DNA from: Sipunculus nudus
Taxonomy: Eukaryota; Annelida; Sipuncula; Golfingiida; Sipunculidae
DNA length: 64,000 nt
Assembly: GCA_026874595.1 (NCBI GenBank)
Contig: CM049316.1
Location: 48,920,695-48,984,694, forward strand
Direction: 5' to 3'
Positions within the stretch are counted from its first letter, which is position 1; the number at the start of each line of letters is the position of its first letter. Of this stretch, positions 36,234 through 46,370 are shown piece by piece. A program made the translations under genes and the position numbers. Below the pieces are notes generated by a model. It was given only the letters and a program-made list of their open reading frames with translations. It was not told where the DNA came from and did no database searches.

Positions 36234-38672
36234 CTAGGTCACATACTTGTTTGGGCACTGCGGTACCTGGTCTTTTGGGGGTCCTCCCATGAGCAAGTCT
36301 ATAGGCATAGTCTTTTCCCTACCTAGAAACATCAGGTCTGGCGAGCACTTGGTACTGTCGTGAGCGGTCGCTCGATATGCAGACATCACATATGGTAACA
36401 AGTCATCCCAGTTGTCTTGGTAGTCATTGACGAAACAGGACAACATCTGTAGTAAAGTCCTATTTGCACGCTCCACAATCACATCGCTCTGCGGATGATA
36501 TGTGCTGGTCCTGGTTTTGTCAATTTCCAGCATCTTACATAGCTGATTCATCAGCTTTGACTGGAAATCAGGACCCTGGTCACTGTGCAGAACACGTGGT
36601 ATACCATATTTCAAGATGAATTCGTGCATTAACCTTTCTGCAATGGTTTGAGCAGTATGGTCCGACATTGCATACGCCTCAGCCCACTTTGTAAAATAGT
36701 CGGAAAGGACACAAATGTACTGATTTCCATTTTCTGTGGTCCTGAGGGGGCCTAAAATATCCATGGCCACACGCTCCATTCGGTCTCCGACGGGACTTTG
36801 ATGAAGTGGCGCTTTGCGGGGTCCCATGCGGGGTTTTCTACTGGCACACACGTTACATCTCTGACACCACCGGATCACATCCTGTTTATGACCGGGCCAA
36901 TAAAAGCGTTGGCGAACATTGTGTAGAGTCTTTGTTATTCCTAAGTGTCCAGCAAGTCTCTTGTTATGAACAAACTTCATGCTTTGCTTTCTTAAGGGCC
37001 ACGGTGTCACAAGTTGACGGATCTTTGTCATGTTGTTACTAGGAGCCCACTCTCTATATAGTAAATTGTCCAGGATCACTAAGTTGTTCCACTGGCTCCA
37101 CAATGCCTTTAAGTCTCGCGATCCGGTAGCTATCACTGCCCATGGTGGCTTTTGCCTATCTCTGGTCAGGAGGATCATTATTCTTGATATTGCCGGATCC
37201 TCTTGTTGTAGTGTCCGGAGGGCATCTGTGTCATATTCTTGACACCACTCCTCAAACGACTGGCTGTCCGGCAAACTCTGTACGGCGTCATTCGCATTAT
37301 CATAGCTGCTGCCCTGACTTCTCGTATGAATGGCTGAGATTTTTCTTGTATCTGGTCTTAAACAGTCCTCCCTTTTACATTGCCGACAGGGGATCCTGCT
37401 TAAAGCGTCAGCGTTGGTATGCTTGGTCCCTGCTCTGGTTTCGATTTCAAACGAGCACATGTCTAACACAGTAAGCCATCGTGCTAACATCCCTTCAATG
37501 TTCCGAAAGTTCTTTAACCATCTCAGCGATGCATGATCAGTTCGGAGAATAAAGTTTCGTCCCCACAAGTAATGTCTGAAATGTTTAATGAATGTTACCA
37601 CTGCTAAAAGCTCACGTTTAGTGGTACAGTAGTTTCGTTGAGAACGATTTAGGGTCCGGCTGCCATAAGCAATAACCCGTTCTTGGCCACCTTGGAGTTG
37701 GGACAGCACGGCACCCATACCTTCACCACTCGCGTCGGTATCTAAAATAAACTGGTCGTCTTCAGTTGGATACGACAACAACGGAGCTTCCGTAAGTGCT
37801 TTCTTAAGCGCTTCAAACGAATTTTGGCACTTTTCAGTCCATTGAAACGGTTTCTTTTTGGGGTTCCCTCTAGTCAAAGCAATCATCGGTGCAGCGATTT
37901 CCGAGAATCGGTTGATGTGTCTACAGTAGTAGGCCGCTAAACCGAGAAAACTGCGAACTTCAGTTAAGCTATTTGGTACTGGCCACTCTTCAACTGCTTT
38001 GACTTTGTCGGGGTCACACCTGACACCATCAGCTGACACTAGGTGTCCTAAGAATGTCACACTGCGTTGAAATAAATGGCATTTCTTTGGTTTCAATTTT
38101 AAGTTGGCTTCCCGAAACCTCTGCCACACAGTCATCAAATTTTCTAGCGCATGGTCAAAGTCTTTTCCGACACATATCACATCATCGATGTAAACTAAAC
38201 ACTGTCTCCACTGTAGGCCTCGCAAGACATTTTCTATCAGGCGTTCGTAGCTCGCGGGCGCATTACACAGGCCAAAAGGCATGACTTTGAACTGGTGTAA
38301 ACCAAGATGTGTACAGAACGCGGTCTTTTCTTTCGATCCATCGTCGGCCATCTTGAGTTGCCAATAACCTGAGGCCATATCAAGTGTCGAAAACCACTGA
38401 CTACCGGATAAAGTGTCCAACGAATCATCAATACGTGGTAACGGGTACACGTCCTTTCGCGTGACGTTATTGAGCCGCCGGTAATCGACGCAAAATCGTA
38501 CTCCTCCGTCCTTCTTTGTTACAAGCACTATTGGTGAGGCCCAAGGACTGTTACTGGGCTCTATAATGTCTTGGTCCAGCATCTTTTGGACTTCATTTTC
38601 AACAACGACTTTCTGGGCCTGGGGTATCCGTCGCGGCGGTTGTTTAATCGGTGGGGCTACAACCAGTATCAA
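36234..38672 (-). CDS. pol: Reverse transcriptase-RNase H-integrase of the Ty3/gypsy element
   Basis: An 812-codon ORF overlapping gag-pr by 29 bp in the +1 frame. RT has D98 in TLDMASGYWQ and YIDD at 161-164. RNase H has D313 (DTDAS), E354, D379 and D422. The integrase zinc domain has H569, H576, C606 and C609, with 29 residues between the second His and first Cys. The integrase core has D638, D698 and E734, with exactly 35 residues between the last two (DD35E). All catalytic residues are present. The ORF stops at a UAG (36234-36236) before the integrase C-terminal module, which continues in the same frame. The first residues before PIKQPPRR are read from the gag side in another frame, so the ATG at 38672 is probably not a natural start. 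Confidence 0.97.
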   Translation of the reverse strand: MILVVAPPIKQPPRRIPQAQKVVVENEVQKMLDQDIIEPSNSPWASPIVLVTKKDGGVRFCVDYRRLNNVTRKDVYPLPRIDDSLDTLSGSQWFSTLDMASGYWQLKMADDGSKEKTAFCTHLGLHQFKVMPFGLCNAPASYERLIENVLRGLQWRQCLVYIDDVICVGKDFDHALENLMTVWQRFREANLKLKPKKCHLFQRSVTFLGHLVSADGVRCDPDKVKAVEEWPVPNSLTEVRSFLGLAAYYCRHINRFSEIAAPMIALTRGNPKKKPFQWTEKCQNSFEALKKALTEAPLLSYPTEDDQFILDTDASGEGMGAVLSQLQGGQERVIAYGSRTLNRSQRNYCTTKRELLAVVTFIKHFRHYLWGRNFILRTDHASLRWLKNFRNIEGMLARWLTVLDMCSFEIETRAGTKHTNADALSRIPCRQCKREDCLRPDTRKISAIHTRSQGSSYDNANDAVQSLPDSQSFEEWCQEYDTDALRTLQQEDPAISRIMILLTRDRQKPPWAVIATGSRDLKALWSQWNNLVILDNLLYREWAPSNNMTKIRQLVTPWPLRKQSMKFVHNKRLAGHLGITKTLHNVRQRFYWPGHKQDVIRWCQRCNVCASRKPRMGPRKAPLHQSPVGDRMERVAMDILGPLRTTENGNQYICVLSDYFTKWAEAYAMSDHTAQTIAERLMHEFILKYGIPRVLHSDQGPDFQSKLMNQLCKMLEIDKTRTSTYHPQSDVIVERANRTLLQMLSCFVNDYQDNWDDLLPYVMSAYRATAHDSTKCSPDLMFLGREKTMPIDLLMGGPPKDQVPQCPNKYVT

Positions 38673-41019
38673 TTTTATGTTCGGCCATGTGGGTAAGGCC
38701 TAACTTTCCATCTGGACCCAGAAAGACATCTTGGTACTCAAAAATGGCTGCCTTTAGGCGACTCATTTGACCGCAAGTAAGGACATCAGGCACATTGTCG
38801 ATCAATGGCTGTAGATGTTCAGGTAACTGTATGTCCTTTTCCACATTAAAATGACTGATATCTGTATCGTTGTCAGTAGGTAGCAGAATTACTTGCTCTA
38901 CCTCTTGAAACTGAGCAATGGGTGTTCCTTTTGCCACTCTTATCGTCTCATTACTAGGATTTATCACTGTGATTGGTACAATCTTGTGGGAGACATCGAT
39001 TACAGTGCTACCAACAAGAAGTCCACTCTCCTTAACATATTCAGGGTCTGGCTCTAACACAGCATCTGTTGGTATCTCAGTCCGTAACTTTCCAAGTCTG
39101 CATGGTATAGTCGCTTCATACTGTGATGGAATTATCACTGTCTCTTTCACATGTACACAAGCAACACTGGTGCCAGACTGATAATGCATTTTATGCGAGA
39201 CTCCTTTGATGGTTAGTTCTCCCCTACCTAGGTGCAGTGAGGCATCGAGGTGTGCGATTAAATCAACGCCCATCAGTCCAGGATCCTCAGCTGGCACAAC
39301 TACAAATGGGAAGTCCAGACTTTCCCCAGCTATCTCTAGATGGAAATTCCCATAACCTTCAGGTTCCATTTGCTGCCCAGTTACGGTACTGAAAGTCTGT
39401 TCCACTGGGTATAATGCAGGTCGCGTATTGATTGGCATTCGATCGTACAACTCCATACTGATAATACTGTGAGTTGATCCAGTATCGACTAAAAAATTTA
39501 CATCAAGTCCGTTTAGGCGACCAGGCAGGTGCCATCCACAAGCATCCCTAAGTCCACTTGACCACCCGGGTTTTGGTGTTACGGGTGTACGAGGTGTAGT
39601 ACACGATGGTATACTAGGTGCAGGTGTGGCAGACGATAGGTTTATTCCCTGCCCTAATCCAACTCTGGGCGTATACCTGTACTGGTATACCTGTGGCGAA
39701 GTAGTTGGTGTTGGCACATATCTACTGGGCATTCTGGCTTGGTGATAATTGTCAAAACACAGAGGCTGTGGTGTGTATCCTGGATGCGTGGGTGCTGCTG
39801 GTGGTAACTGCGCTATGGGGGTATAAGTGCCTTGCCCCTTTGGAGTTGTGGTATATCCCCTCCGGCGCCTACGGTGAGGGCAATTTCGCCTGAAATGTCC
39901 AGCTTCCCCACAATAAAAGCATGTGCCAGACTCGAATTGCTGTTTTCTCCCACCTGCTGACCTTTGCCCTTGGCCAGGGGTCATAACCTGGGGTGGCATG
40001 GTCGGACTACTGACTGGTGATGACTGGCTACATCTCTCAATGTTAACAGGTGACCGACTCGGTTCAGTTGTTAACCCAGCCTTGACCTTGGCTGTCCTTG
40101 GCTTACTTAAGTTCGATACATTGAGGTCACGAAAATCAACCGACTCATACTCGACTGCGGCTGACAGAGCAGCTTCGAGCGTTGCTGGCTTAGCAAAATG
40201 CACGTGCTTTTGTAGCTCTCGGTGGTCTAGACCCAAAATAAATTGTTCAATTACAAGCTCTTGCAATGCATCATAACTGATTGTACTATAGGCCTGACTC
40301 GCTAGACTCCTCAATGCATATGCGTAATCTCGTAAGTTTTCGCCTCTCTGTCGTTTCCGCTTACGGAACTCGCTTTTAAATGCGGTTTTACGGTCTCTGG
40401 GTGCAAACCTCGATTCTAATGGGGCTTTGAGTTCTCTATAGTTTTCACACCGTTCAGTAGTAAGCTTAAGGTCACCTAACACCCGTTGTGCATGTCCGGC
40501 TAAACTAGCTCCCAACTGCAAGGCTTTCTCATTATTATCCCACCGATTCCATTTGGCCACCAACTCAAAATGGCGGATATAGTCCTCCCATTCAGTGGTT
40601 TCACCATCATATTTGTCCGGTTCCTTTCGTCCTCTCGGTTTCATATTATCGCCCATACATCGGGATTCCCCTTGCCAAGGTGTAGAAAATGGCAATTCAA
40701 AGGGGTTTTGACCTTGGGGGTGACCTTGAGGGATATTTGGCCCTGGTTGTGTTCTTTGACCATATATTCCCAAAATATTATCTCTGGGTAACTGAGATGG
40801 CTGCGACTGCCCGTGTGGTGCCGGCATATCACTCTCAATCTGTACTATGACCGATTCGTCACGCGAACTTAAACCATCACTTCCTTGACCCTTAGAATGT
40901 GGATCAACAAAACAGGCCTGTTGCCTGCTTTCAGTTTGTGTTGCCTGGGTTGGTAGTATCGGAGTCATAGTAACCGAAGAATCAAACAAGTCTGCGAATG
41001 TCGTTTGTTGTCGCGCCAT
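38644..41019 (-). CDS. gag-pr: Gag-protease polyprotein of the Ty3/gypsy element
   Basis: A 791-codon ORF. Residues about 130-290 form a retrotransposon Gag capsid-type region (WEDYIRHFELVAKWNRW, then a basic KRKRQRG stretch). Residues 367-380 are a CCHC zinc knuckle (C367, C370, H375, C380), followed by an Arg run for RNA binding. Residues 512-515 are the aspartic protease DTGS. The remainder is the linker that precedes reverse transcriptase, ending in the conserved HKIDTG motif, so the ORF covers gag, protease and the very start of the RT region. It then leaves frame and stops. Gag and protease share one frame, and the break to pol lies after HKIDTG rather than at the usual gag/pol border. 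The start is the first ATG of the frame, 961 bp inside the 5' LTR. Confidence 0.96.
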   Translation of the reverse strand: MARQQTTFADLFDSSVTMTPILPTQATQTESRQQACFVDPHSKGQGSDGLSSRDESVIVQIESDMPAPHGQSQPSQLPRDNILGIYGQRTQPGPNIPQGHPQGQNPFELPFSTPWQGESRCMGDNMKPRGRKEPDKYDGETTEWEDYIRHFELVAKWNRWDNNEKALQLGASLAGHAQRVLGDLKLTTERCENYRELKAPLESRFAPRDRKTAFKSEFRKRKRQRGENLRDYAYALRSLASQAYSTISYDALQELVIEQFILGLDHRELQKHVHFAKPATLEAALSAAVEYESVDFRDLNVSNLSKPRTAKVKAGLTTEPSRSPVNIERCSQSSPVSSPTMPPQVMTPGQGQRSAGGRKQQFESGTCFYCGEAGHFRRNCPHRRRRRGYTTTPKGQGTYTPIAQLPPAAPTHPGYTPQPLCFDNYHQARMPSRYVPTPTTSPQVYQYRYTPRVGLGQGINLSSATPAPSIPSCTTPRTPVTPKPGWSSGLRDACGWHLPGRLNGLDVNFLVDTGSTHSIISMELYDRMPINTRPALYPVEQTFSTVTGQQMEPEGYGNFHLEIAGESLDFPFVVVPAEDPGLMGVDLIAHLDASLHLGRGELTIKGVSHKMHYQSGTSVACVHVKETVIIPSQYEATIPCRLGKLRTEIPTDAVLEPDPEYVKESGLLVGSTVIDVSHKIVPITVINPSNETIRVAKGTPIAQFQEVEQVILLPTDNDTDISHFNVEKDIQLPEHLQPLIDNVPDVLTCGQMSRLKAAIFEYQDVFLGPDGKLGLTHMAEHKIDTGCSPTD

Positions 41020-41980
41020 ATTTGTCCGTTATTCTATCCTCAGTGTTATATATATGTCACACAAAATATCTCTTGTGTCGTCAATAATTCTCATGCAATA
41101 AATGTTCAATTTGACTGTCATTAATAATCATAGTCTACAACTGTGCCATGAGATATTCTCTTTCTTTTCAACACAGTATGCAAAAACCTGTGGTCACTGC
41201 GACTGAAAACATGCAGGTCTAAACCACCAGACTCATAAATATCTAAGCCAAATTGTTGTGCAATTGACAAACATAATATATAATCATGGTCATTCCTCAG
41301 GGTTATTTTATATACAGACATACTTATCACAGTAAAATAAATGGTCAATCAACATACATTAAATGTGAGATAGAAACACATATATATCATAGATACCCAT
41401 TCACTTCTGACACAAAACTATAGATGGGTACCAGATCTCTGTACCTAAATCTTTACTCCTAAACAAGATTACCTCTCTTTAACTAGTCCCCAAATATTCA
41501 ATAACTACTGTGGTAAAAAAAAATATACAATGTGTTTATACATAAATTTCACTTTGGTCATAATACACTAATATTTCAGCATCAGGGATACAAAATACAA
41601 CAGCTTAAACTTTAAATCACATTTCATGGATTAACATCTCCAATATTTATACTGTTTGCTGGTCCCAGCATAAAATGCAAATTAATTTTCCACACTTCAT
41701 CACTACAGCAAAACTATTAATGTGAGGGGTCAGTGGCGCCTTCTATTGTCAAGAGCCAAAACTATTATCAAAGCATATAATGACACTTGATGAATCTAGT
41801 ACTTGCGGCAGGTTTGTGGCGCCATCTATTGATTGTTACTGGAACTATTCCGTTTCTGTATATTTGCTGATGTCATTGCTTCACAGCCGAATCAAATCCG
41901 ACTCCCAGCTCATACAATTTCATCGAAAGTCACTAAATAACGACCAAAAATCCCCCTCCCCCCGTGCTGGCCACCAAAAC
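41020..41980 (-). other. Leader between 5' LTR and gag
   Basis: This is about 960 bp with no coding ORF apart from short ones, holding the candidate PBS at its outer end. It would contain the packaging signal and any splice donor used for the third ORF, but I could not identify either. Confidence 0.6.
41959..41976 (-). other. Candidate primer-binding site
   Basis: Four bases (GTTT) inside the 5' LTR, the minus strand reads TGGTGGCCAGCACGGG. Starting with TGG, complementary to the CCA end of a tRNA, and lying next to the LTR fit a PBS. I could not match it to a specific tRNA. Confidence 0.5.
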
Positions 41981-42349
41981 TGTAGCGGACTGGGCAAGTC
42001 CAGCTGCAACACGGATCCGTTACCCCATTTTACGGGAGGGGGACGATTATGGATGTCTATGCCACAAGACGGCAGCAATCAGTCAGACCAAATTCGCAAC
42101 TAAACTACCACAAACAAGAAAGTCAGTTGATTTGTATAAAAGAAAGGTTCTTAATCACAAAGGAACATACAAAATTATCTTTCATTATGGATACCTTTTT
42201 CTGTAGGCTCCTTAACACTGGTTTCTCTCTCTCTGAACTTTTATCCAAACGACAAAATATGGCGCGTCCTGCCTCCTTATCTCGTCCCCATTACCGACTC
42301 GCCCCACACACAAGGCCAAGACAATACGGCCCTAAGCGGATCCGCCACA
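41981..42349 (-). repeat. 5' LTR of the Ty3/gypsy element
   Basis: This is the 369-bp upstream LTR in element orientation. On the minus strand it begins TGTGGCGGATCC and ends GTCCGCTACA, giving the canonical TG...CA ends. It matches the other LTR except at 42310. GGATAAAAG at 42238-42246 (minus strand) could be a TATA-like promoter element; no convincing AATAAA was seen. Confidence 0.96.
42238..42246 (-). promoter_or_regulatory. Possible TATA-like box in the 5' LTR
   Basis: GGATAAAAG on the minus strand lies about 105 bases into the LTR, a position where U3 promoters can lie. It is supported only by sequence resemblance and position. Confidence 0.3.
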
Positions 42350-43802
42350 TCTGTATAAACAGGCGGAGGTTCACCGGCCCTTGCGTCTTCTCAAACTTCA
42401 TGCATGAGTGACCATGCAAAAGTGTTACGATGTGTTTAAATAAAATGGCCAAGGAATTTTAAAGTGGACAGGAATGGCCGAGTCGCAACCTACGCGTGTT
42501 CATTTCTAGATGACAGCTTGATTGTGTCTTTTGTCAAATCATTCCGTAGCGAAAGTTGGTGCGGTTTTAAAGGGGGGTTCTTAGTATTTGAGCCCATCGC
42601 GATGTCTCACCTAGAATTTCGGCGAAGTCTGGGTGCGGTTTTAATCGGAAGTGCGGTTTTAAGTGGAGATTTTACGGTAGTCTGCCGTGGCCTAAAATCA
42701 CTCATTTCTCTGCAGTGGTTCGACATAACTGCCTAAAATTTTGCAGGTTTATACATCGTGGACAGCTTTCTTGATTTATGACAGGTGGCGCCACCTACAT
42801 TCTAGTTAACGCTGCACACATCCAAGCTCATATCTCAGGAACCATTTGACCGATTGGGCCAAAATTGTGCATGTGTTTAGATCTCACATAGGTCTTTATC
42901 ATACACAAATCTGGAGGGGTCACCTGCAAAGATTTTTGCACAGTGTTTGTCTGTTTGTCTGTCATGGGCAAAATTCGTTCATATACATGTAGTTGTTTGA
43001 CTTTTCTGCCTAAAATTTTGCAGGTGTTTACAACTTGGACAGCTTTCTGGATTTGTGGTAGGTGGCACAACCTACATACACATTTAGGCTGCAGACATCC
43101 ATGCTAATATGCAACATACCTCACTCTATTTCCCCTTGCCACTCAATCCATGCCTCACTTCACCCACCATTCTGATTTTGGCGGATACATGTAGTCACTT
43201 GTCGGTTACCCGTATTCTAGTTTTTAAAGTTTACACATTTTTTCTCTATTTTTGAGATATATAAATACAGACTAAATCTTGGCCTGTTGGTTAATCTGTT
43301 TGATGCTTCAGTTGAATGGGTATATACTACCATTCTGATGATAAAATTTCCTTTTGCGAATCTCTTCCCAGTCAGCTGAGCATCATGACCCATGGGTCAC
43401 TTGTTTGGCTAACTGCTTCCTACAAACTGGTGGCACCACCTGTATTTTTTCTAATTTTTACAATTTTTTTTCTCTGTTTTGACACCTTCAAACAAGCTGT
43501 CATCTTTTAACAGGGCACAAATGGTAACCACTGGACCTGGAATCTTCTAACTTTAACATCGAGGGAGGTCCATAGAAAATCTCCTTGGAAACCCGAATTG
43601 AGTCTCTGTTACCCATATTCTCTGAGCTTTGGGTCTTGTAAATACCCCCAGAATAATCAAAAATTTGATACAAAAGCTTCAGTACCTGAATAACTACTGC
43701 CTTGATCACCATAGTTCTATGCATGAATATTGATAATGGCCTGTTCCATCAGTTCCTGCAAACTGGTGGCGCCACCTGTATTTTCACTAATTTTTCAGAT
43801 TT

Positions 43803-46370
43803 TTAGCTCAGCTGACTTTCAGTCATGCTGAGCTATAGCGATCACTCTTTCTCAATCGTCTGTCTGTCTGTCTGTCCGTCTGTCTGTTAACCAGGCACAA
43901 ATCTTAACCGCTGGACCTAGAATCTTCATTCTTGACACAGTGAGAGACCTATGAAAAGTCTCCATGGAAACCAGAAATTAGGTCTCTGTTACCCATATGA
44001 TCCTTCGAGCTATGGGGCCCCAAAGTACCCCCCAGAATAGTAAAAAATTTCATACAAAAACTGCAATATCTCATTAACTACATCACTGATGGTCATGATT
44101 TTTGGCATACATATTGATCATGAGACGTTTCATCAGTTTCTGCAGACTGGTGGCGCCAGCTATATTTTTCAATTTTTAACGAATTGTTTTCTCTATTTTT
44201 GAGACCTTTAAAAATGTGAACATCTGTTAACAGGGCACAAATTGTAAAGACTGGACCTAGAATCATCATTCTTGACATAGTGAGAGACCTATGAAAAGTC
44301 TCCATGGAAACCAGAAATCAGGTCTCTGTTACCCATATCCTTTGAGCTATGGGGCCTAAAAGAACCCCCTAGAATAGCCAAAAATTTTATACAAAAACTG
44401 CAAGATCTTATTAACTACATCACTGATTGTCATGATTTTTGACATACATATTGATCATGAGATGTTTCATCAGTTTCAACAGACTGGTGGCGCCAACTAT
44501 ATTTTTCGATTTATTTAACGAATTGTTTTCTCTATATTTGAGACCTTTAAAAATGTGAACATCTGTTAACAGGGCACAAATTGTAAAGACTGGACCTAGA
44601 ATCTTCATTCTTGACATGGTGGGAGACCTATGAAAAGTCTCCATGGAAACCTGAAATGCGGTCTCTGTTTCCCATATCCTTTGAGCTGTGGGGCTCCCTA
44701 TTACCCCCTAGAATAATTGAAAATTTGATAACAATAACTACAACACTGATGGTCATGATTTTTGGCATACATATAGAACAAGAGGTGTTCCATCAGTTCC
44801 TGCAGACTGGTGGTGCCACCTATATTTTTTCAAATTTTTACAATTTTTTTTTTCTCTATTTTTGAGACCTTTAAGGATGTAGTTATCTGTCAACAGGGTA
44901 CAAATCGTGAAGACTCGACCTAAAATCTTCATTCTTTACACTCAGGGAGACCCATGAAAAGTCTCTATGGAAAACCTGAAATTAGGTCTCTGTTATCCAT
45001 ATCCTTTGAGCTATGGCACTCCTTTTTTACAGCTCAGAATAATGTAACATTTGATACAAAAGCTGAAGTATCTGAACAACTAATGCAGAGATCACCATAG
45101 TTGTTTGCATGGATATTGATCATGGAGTGTTTCATCAGTTTCTGTAGGCTGGTGGCACCACCTGTATTTGTTTTGGTTTTATTACAAATTTTTTTCTCTA
45201 TTTTTGAGACCTCTAAAGATATGCTTATCTGTCAACAGGGTACAAATCGTAACAACTGGACCTAGAATCTTCATTTTTGTCATGCAAGGAGGCCCTTGAA
45301 AAGTGTATGTGGAAACCTGAAATTAGGTCTCCGTTTCCCATATCCTTCAAGCTATGGGACTCAGAAGTATCCCTCAGAATAATGGACAATTTGATACAAA
45401 AGCTAAAGTATCTGAACAACTAATGCAGAGATCACCATGATTCTTTGCATGGATATTGATTATGGAGTGTTTCATCAGTTTCTGCAGACTGGTGGTGCCA
45501 CCTATATTTTATTCAATTTTTCGAATTTTTTTTCTCTATTTTTGAGACCTTTAAGGATGCTGTTATCTATTAACGTGGCACAAATTGTAACAACTTGAAC
45601 TAGAATCTTCATACTTGTCATGCAAGGAGGCCCATGAAAAGTGTCTGTGGAAACCTGAAATTAGGTCTCTGTTACCCATATCCTTCAAGCTGTATGACTC
45701 CGAAGTATCCCTCAGAATAATGGAAACTTTGATACAAAAGCTGAAGTATCTGAACAACTAATGCAGAGATCACCATGATTCTTTGCATGGATATTGATTA
45801 TGGAGTGTTTCATCAGTTTCTGCAGACTGGTGGTGCCACCTATATTTTATTCAATTTTTCGAATTTTTTTTCTCTATTTTTGAGACCTTTAAGGATGCTG
45901 TTATCTATTAACGTGGCACAAATTGTAACAACTTGAACTAGAATCTTCATACTTGTCATGCAAGGAGGCCCATGAAAAGTGTCTGTGGAAACCTGAAATT
46001 AGGTCTCTGTTACCCATATCCTTCAAGCTGTATGACTCCGAAGTATCCCTCAGAATAATGGAAAATTAGATACAAAAGCTGAAGTATCTGAACAACTAAT
46101 GCAGAGATGACCATGATTCTTTGCATGGATATTGACCATTAAGTGATTTTATTAGTTTCTGCAGACTGATGGAGCCACCTGTATTTTTGTAAAGTTTACG
46201 CATTTTTTCTATATTTTTGAGATATATAAATACAGACATAATCTTGGCCTGTTGGTTAATCTGTTTGATACTTCAGTTGAATTGGTATATACTACCATTT
46301 AGATGATAAAATTTCCTTTTGCGAATCTCTTCCCATTCAGCTGAGCGTCATGACCCATGGGTCACTTGTT
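43803..46370 (+). mobile_element. HINE element with 338-bp tandem units
   Basis: Hairpin start at about 43803, end TTCAGCTGAGCGTCATGACC plus CATGGGTCACTTGTTT (46337-46370). Seven or so units of about 338 bp each have GGTGGYGCCACCT/GGTGGCGCCA, AACAGGGCACAAAT, GGACCTAGAATCTTC and AGGTCTCTGTTACCC. Units 45421-45758 and 45759-46096 are nearly identical. No ORF of note. Confidence 0.7.

Larger units (their letters stand above)
33551..42349 (-). mobile_element. Near-complete Ty3/gypsy LTR retrotransposon, 8799 bp
   Basis: Two 369-bp direct LTRs flank a coding interior read on the minus strand: gag-protease, RT-RNase H-integrase, then an extra zinc-finger ORF. The domain order PR-RT-RH-IN places it in Ty3/gypsy (Metaviridae). 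The 4-bp duplication TCTG is at 33547-33550 and 42350-42353 (an A before both copies may be chance). The LTRs differ only at 33880 (T) versus 42310 (A), so insertion is recent. It lies inside a TIR DNA transposon and antisense to the host gene. Pol carries a +1 frame change near 38660 and an in-frame UAG at 36234-36236, so this copy is probably not autonomous as read. Confidence 0.97.
31854..42677. mobile_element. TIR DNA transposon (about 2.0 kb) split by the Ty3/gypsy element
   Basis: Perfect 25-bp inverted ends, starting CCGTAAAATCTCCACTTAAA, occupy 31854-31878 and 42653-42677. Each is flanked by TA (31852-31853, 42678-42679). The flanks join into a sequence found uninterrupted near 16243 and 28495 (GTCTGTCTGT..GTCTGC), which is the empty site. 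Without the gypsy insertion and one duplication copy the element is about 2021 bp. The right end repeats GTGCGGTTTTAA three times (about 42558, 42633, 42651), the kind of subterminal repeat transposases bind. No transposase was found in it, so it is non-autonomous. TA duplication suggests a Tc1/mariner-like or other TA-targeting superfamily; the assignment is open. Confidence 0.85.
29305..43405 (+). mobile_element. HINE/Helentron-like element interrupted by nested insertions
   Basis: It starts AGCTCAGCTGACT at about 29305 and ends GACCCATGGGTCACTTGTTT at about 43405. Removing the 10.8-kb TIR-plus-gypsy insertion leaves about 3.3 kb. The core is about 340-bp units (29490-30660) and about 280-bp units with the GGTGGCGCCACC palindrome (30700-31850, resuming 42680-43200). 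A Helitron-like CTAG end at 43217-43220 suggests another element is fused or nested inside. Boundaries are by terminal motifs only. Confidence 0.55.

Noticed and set aside
36806-40791. Many + strand ORFs of 60-117 codons
   Set aside because: Shadows of the minus-strand gag/pol frames.
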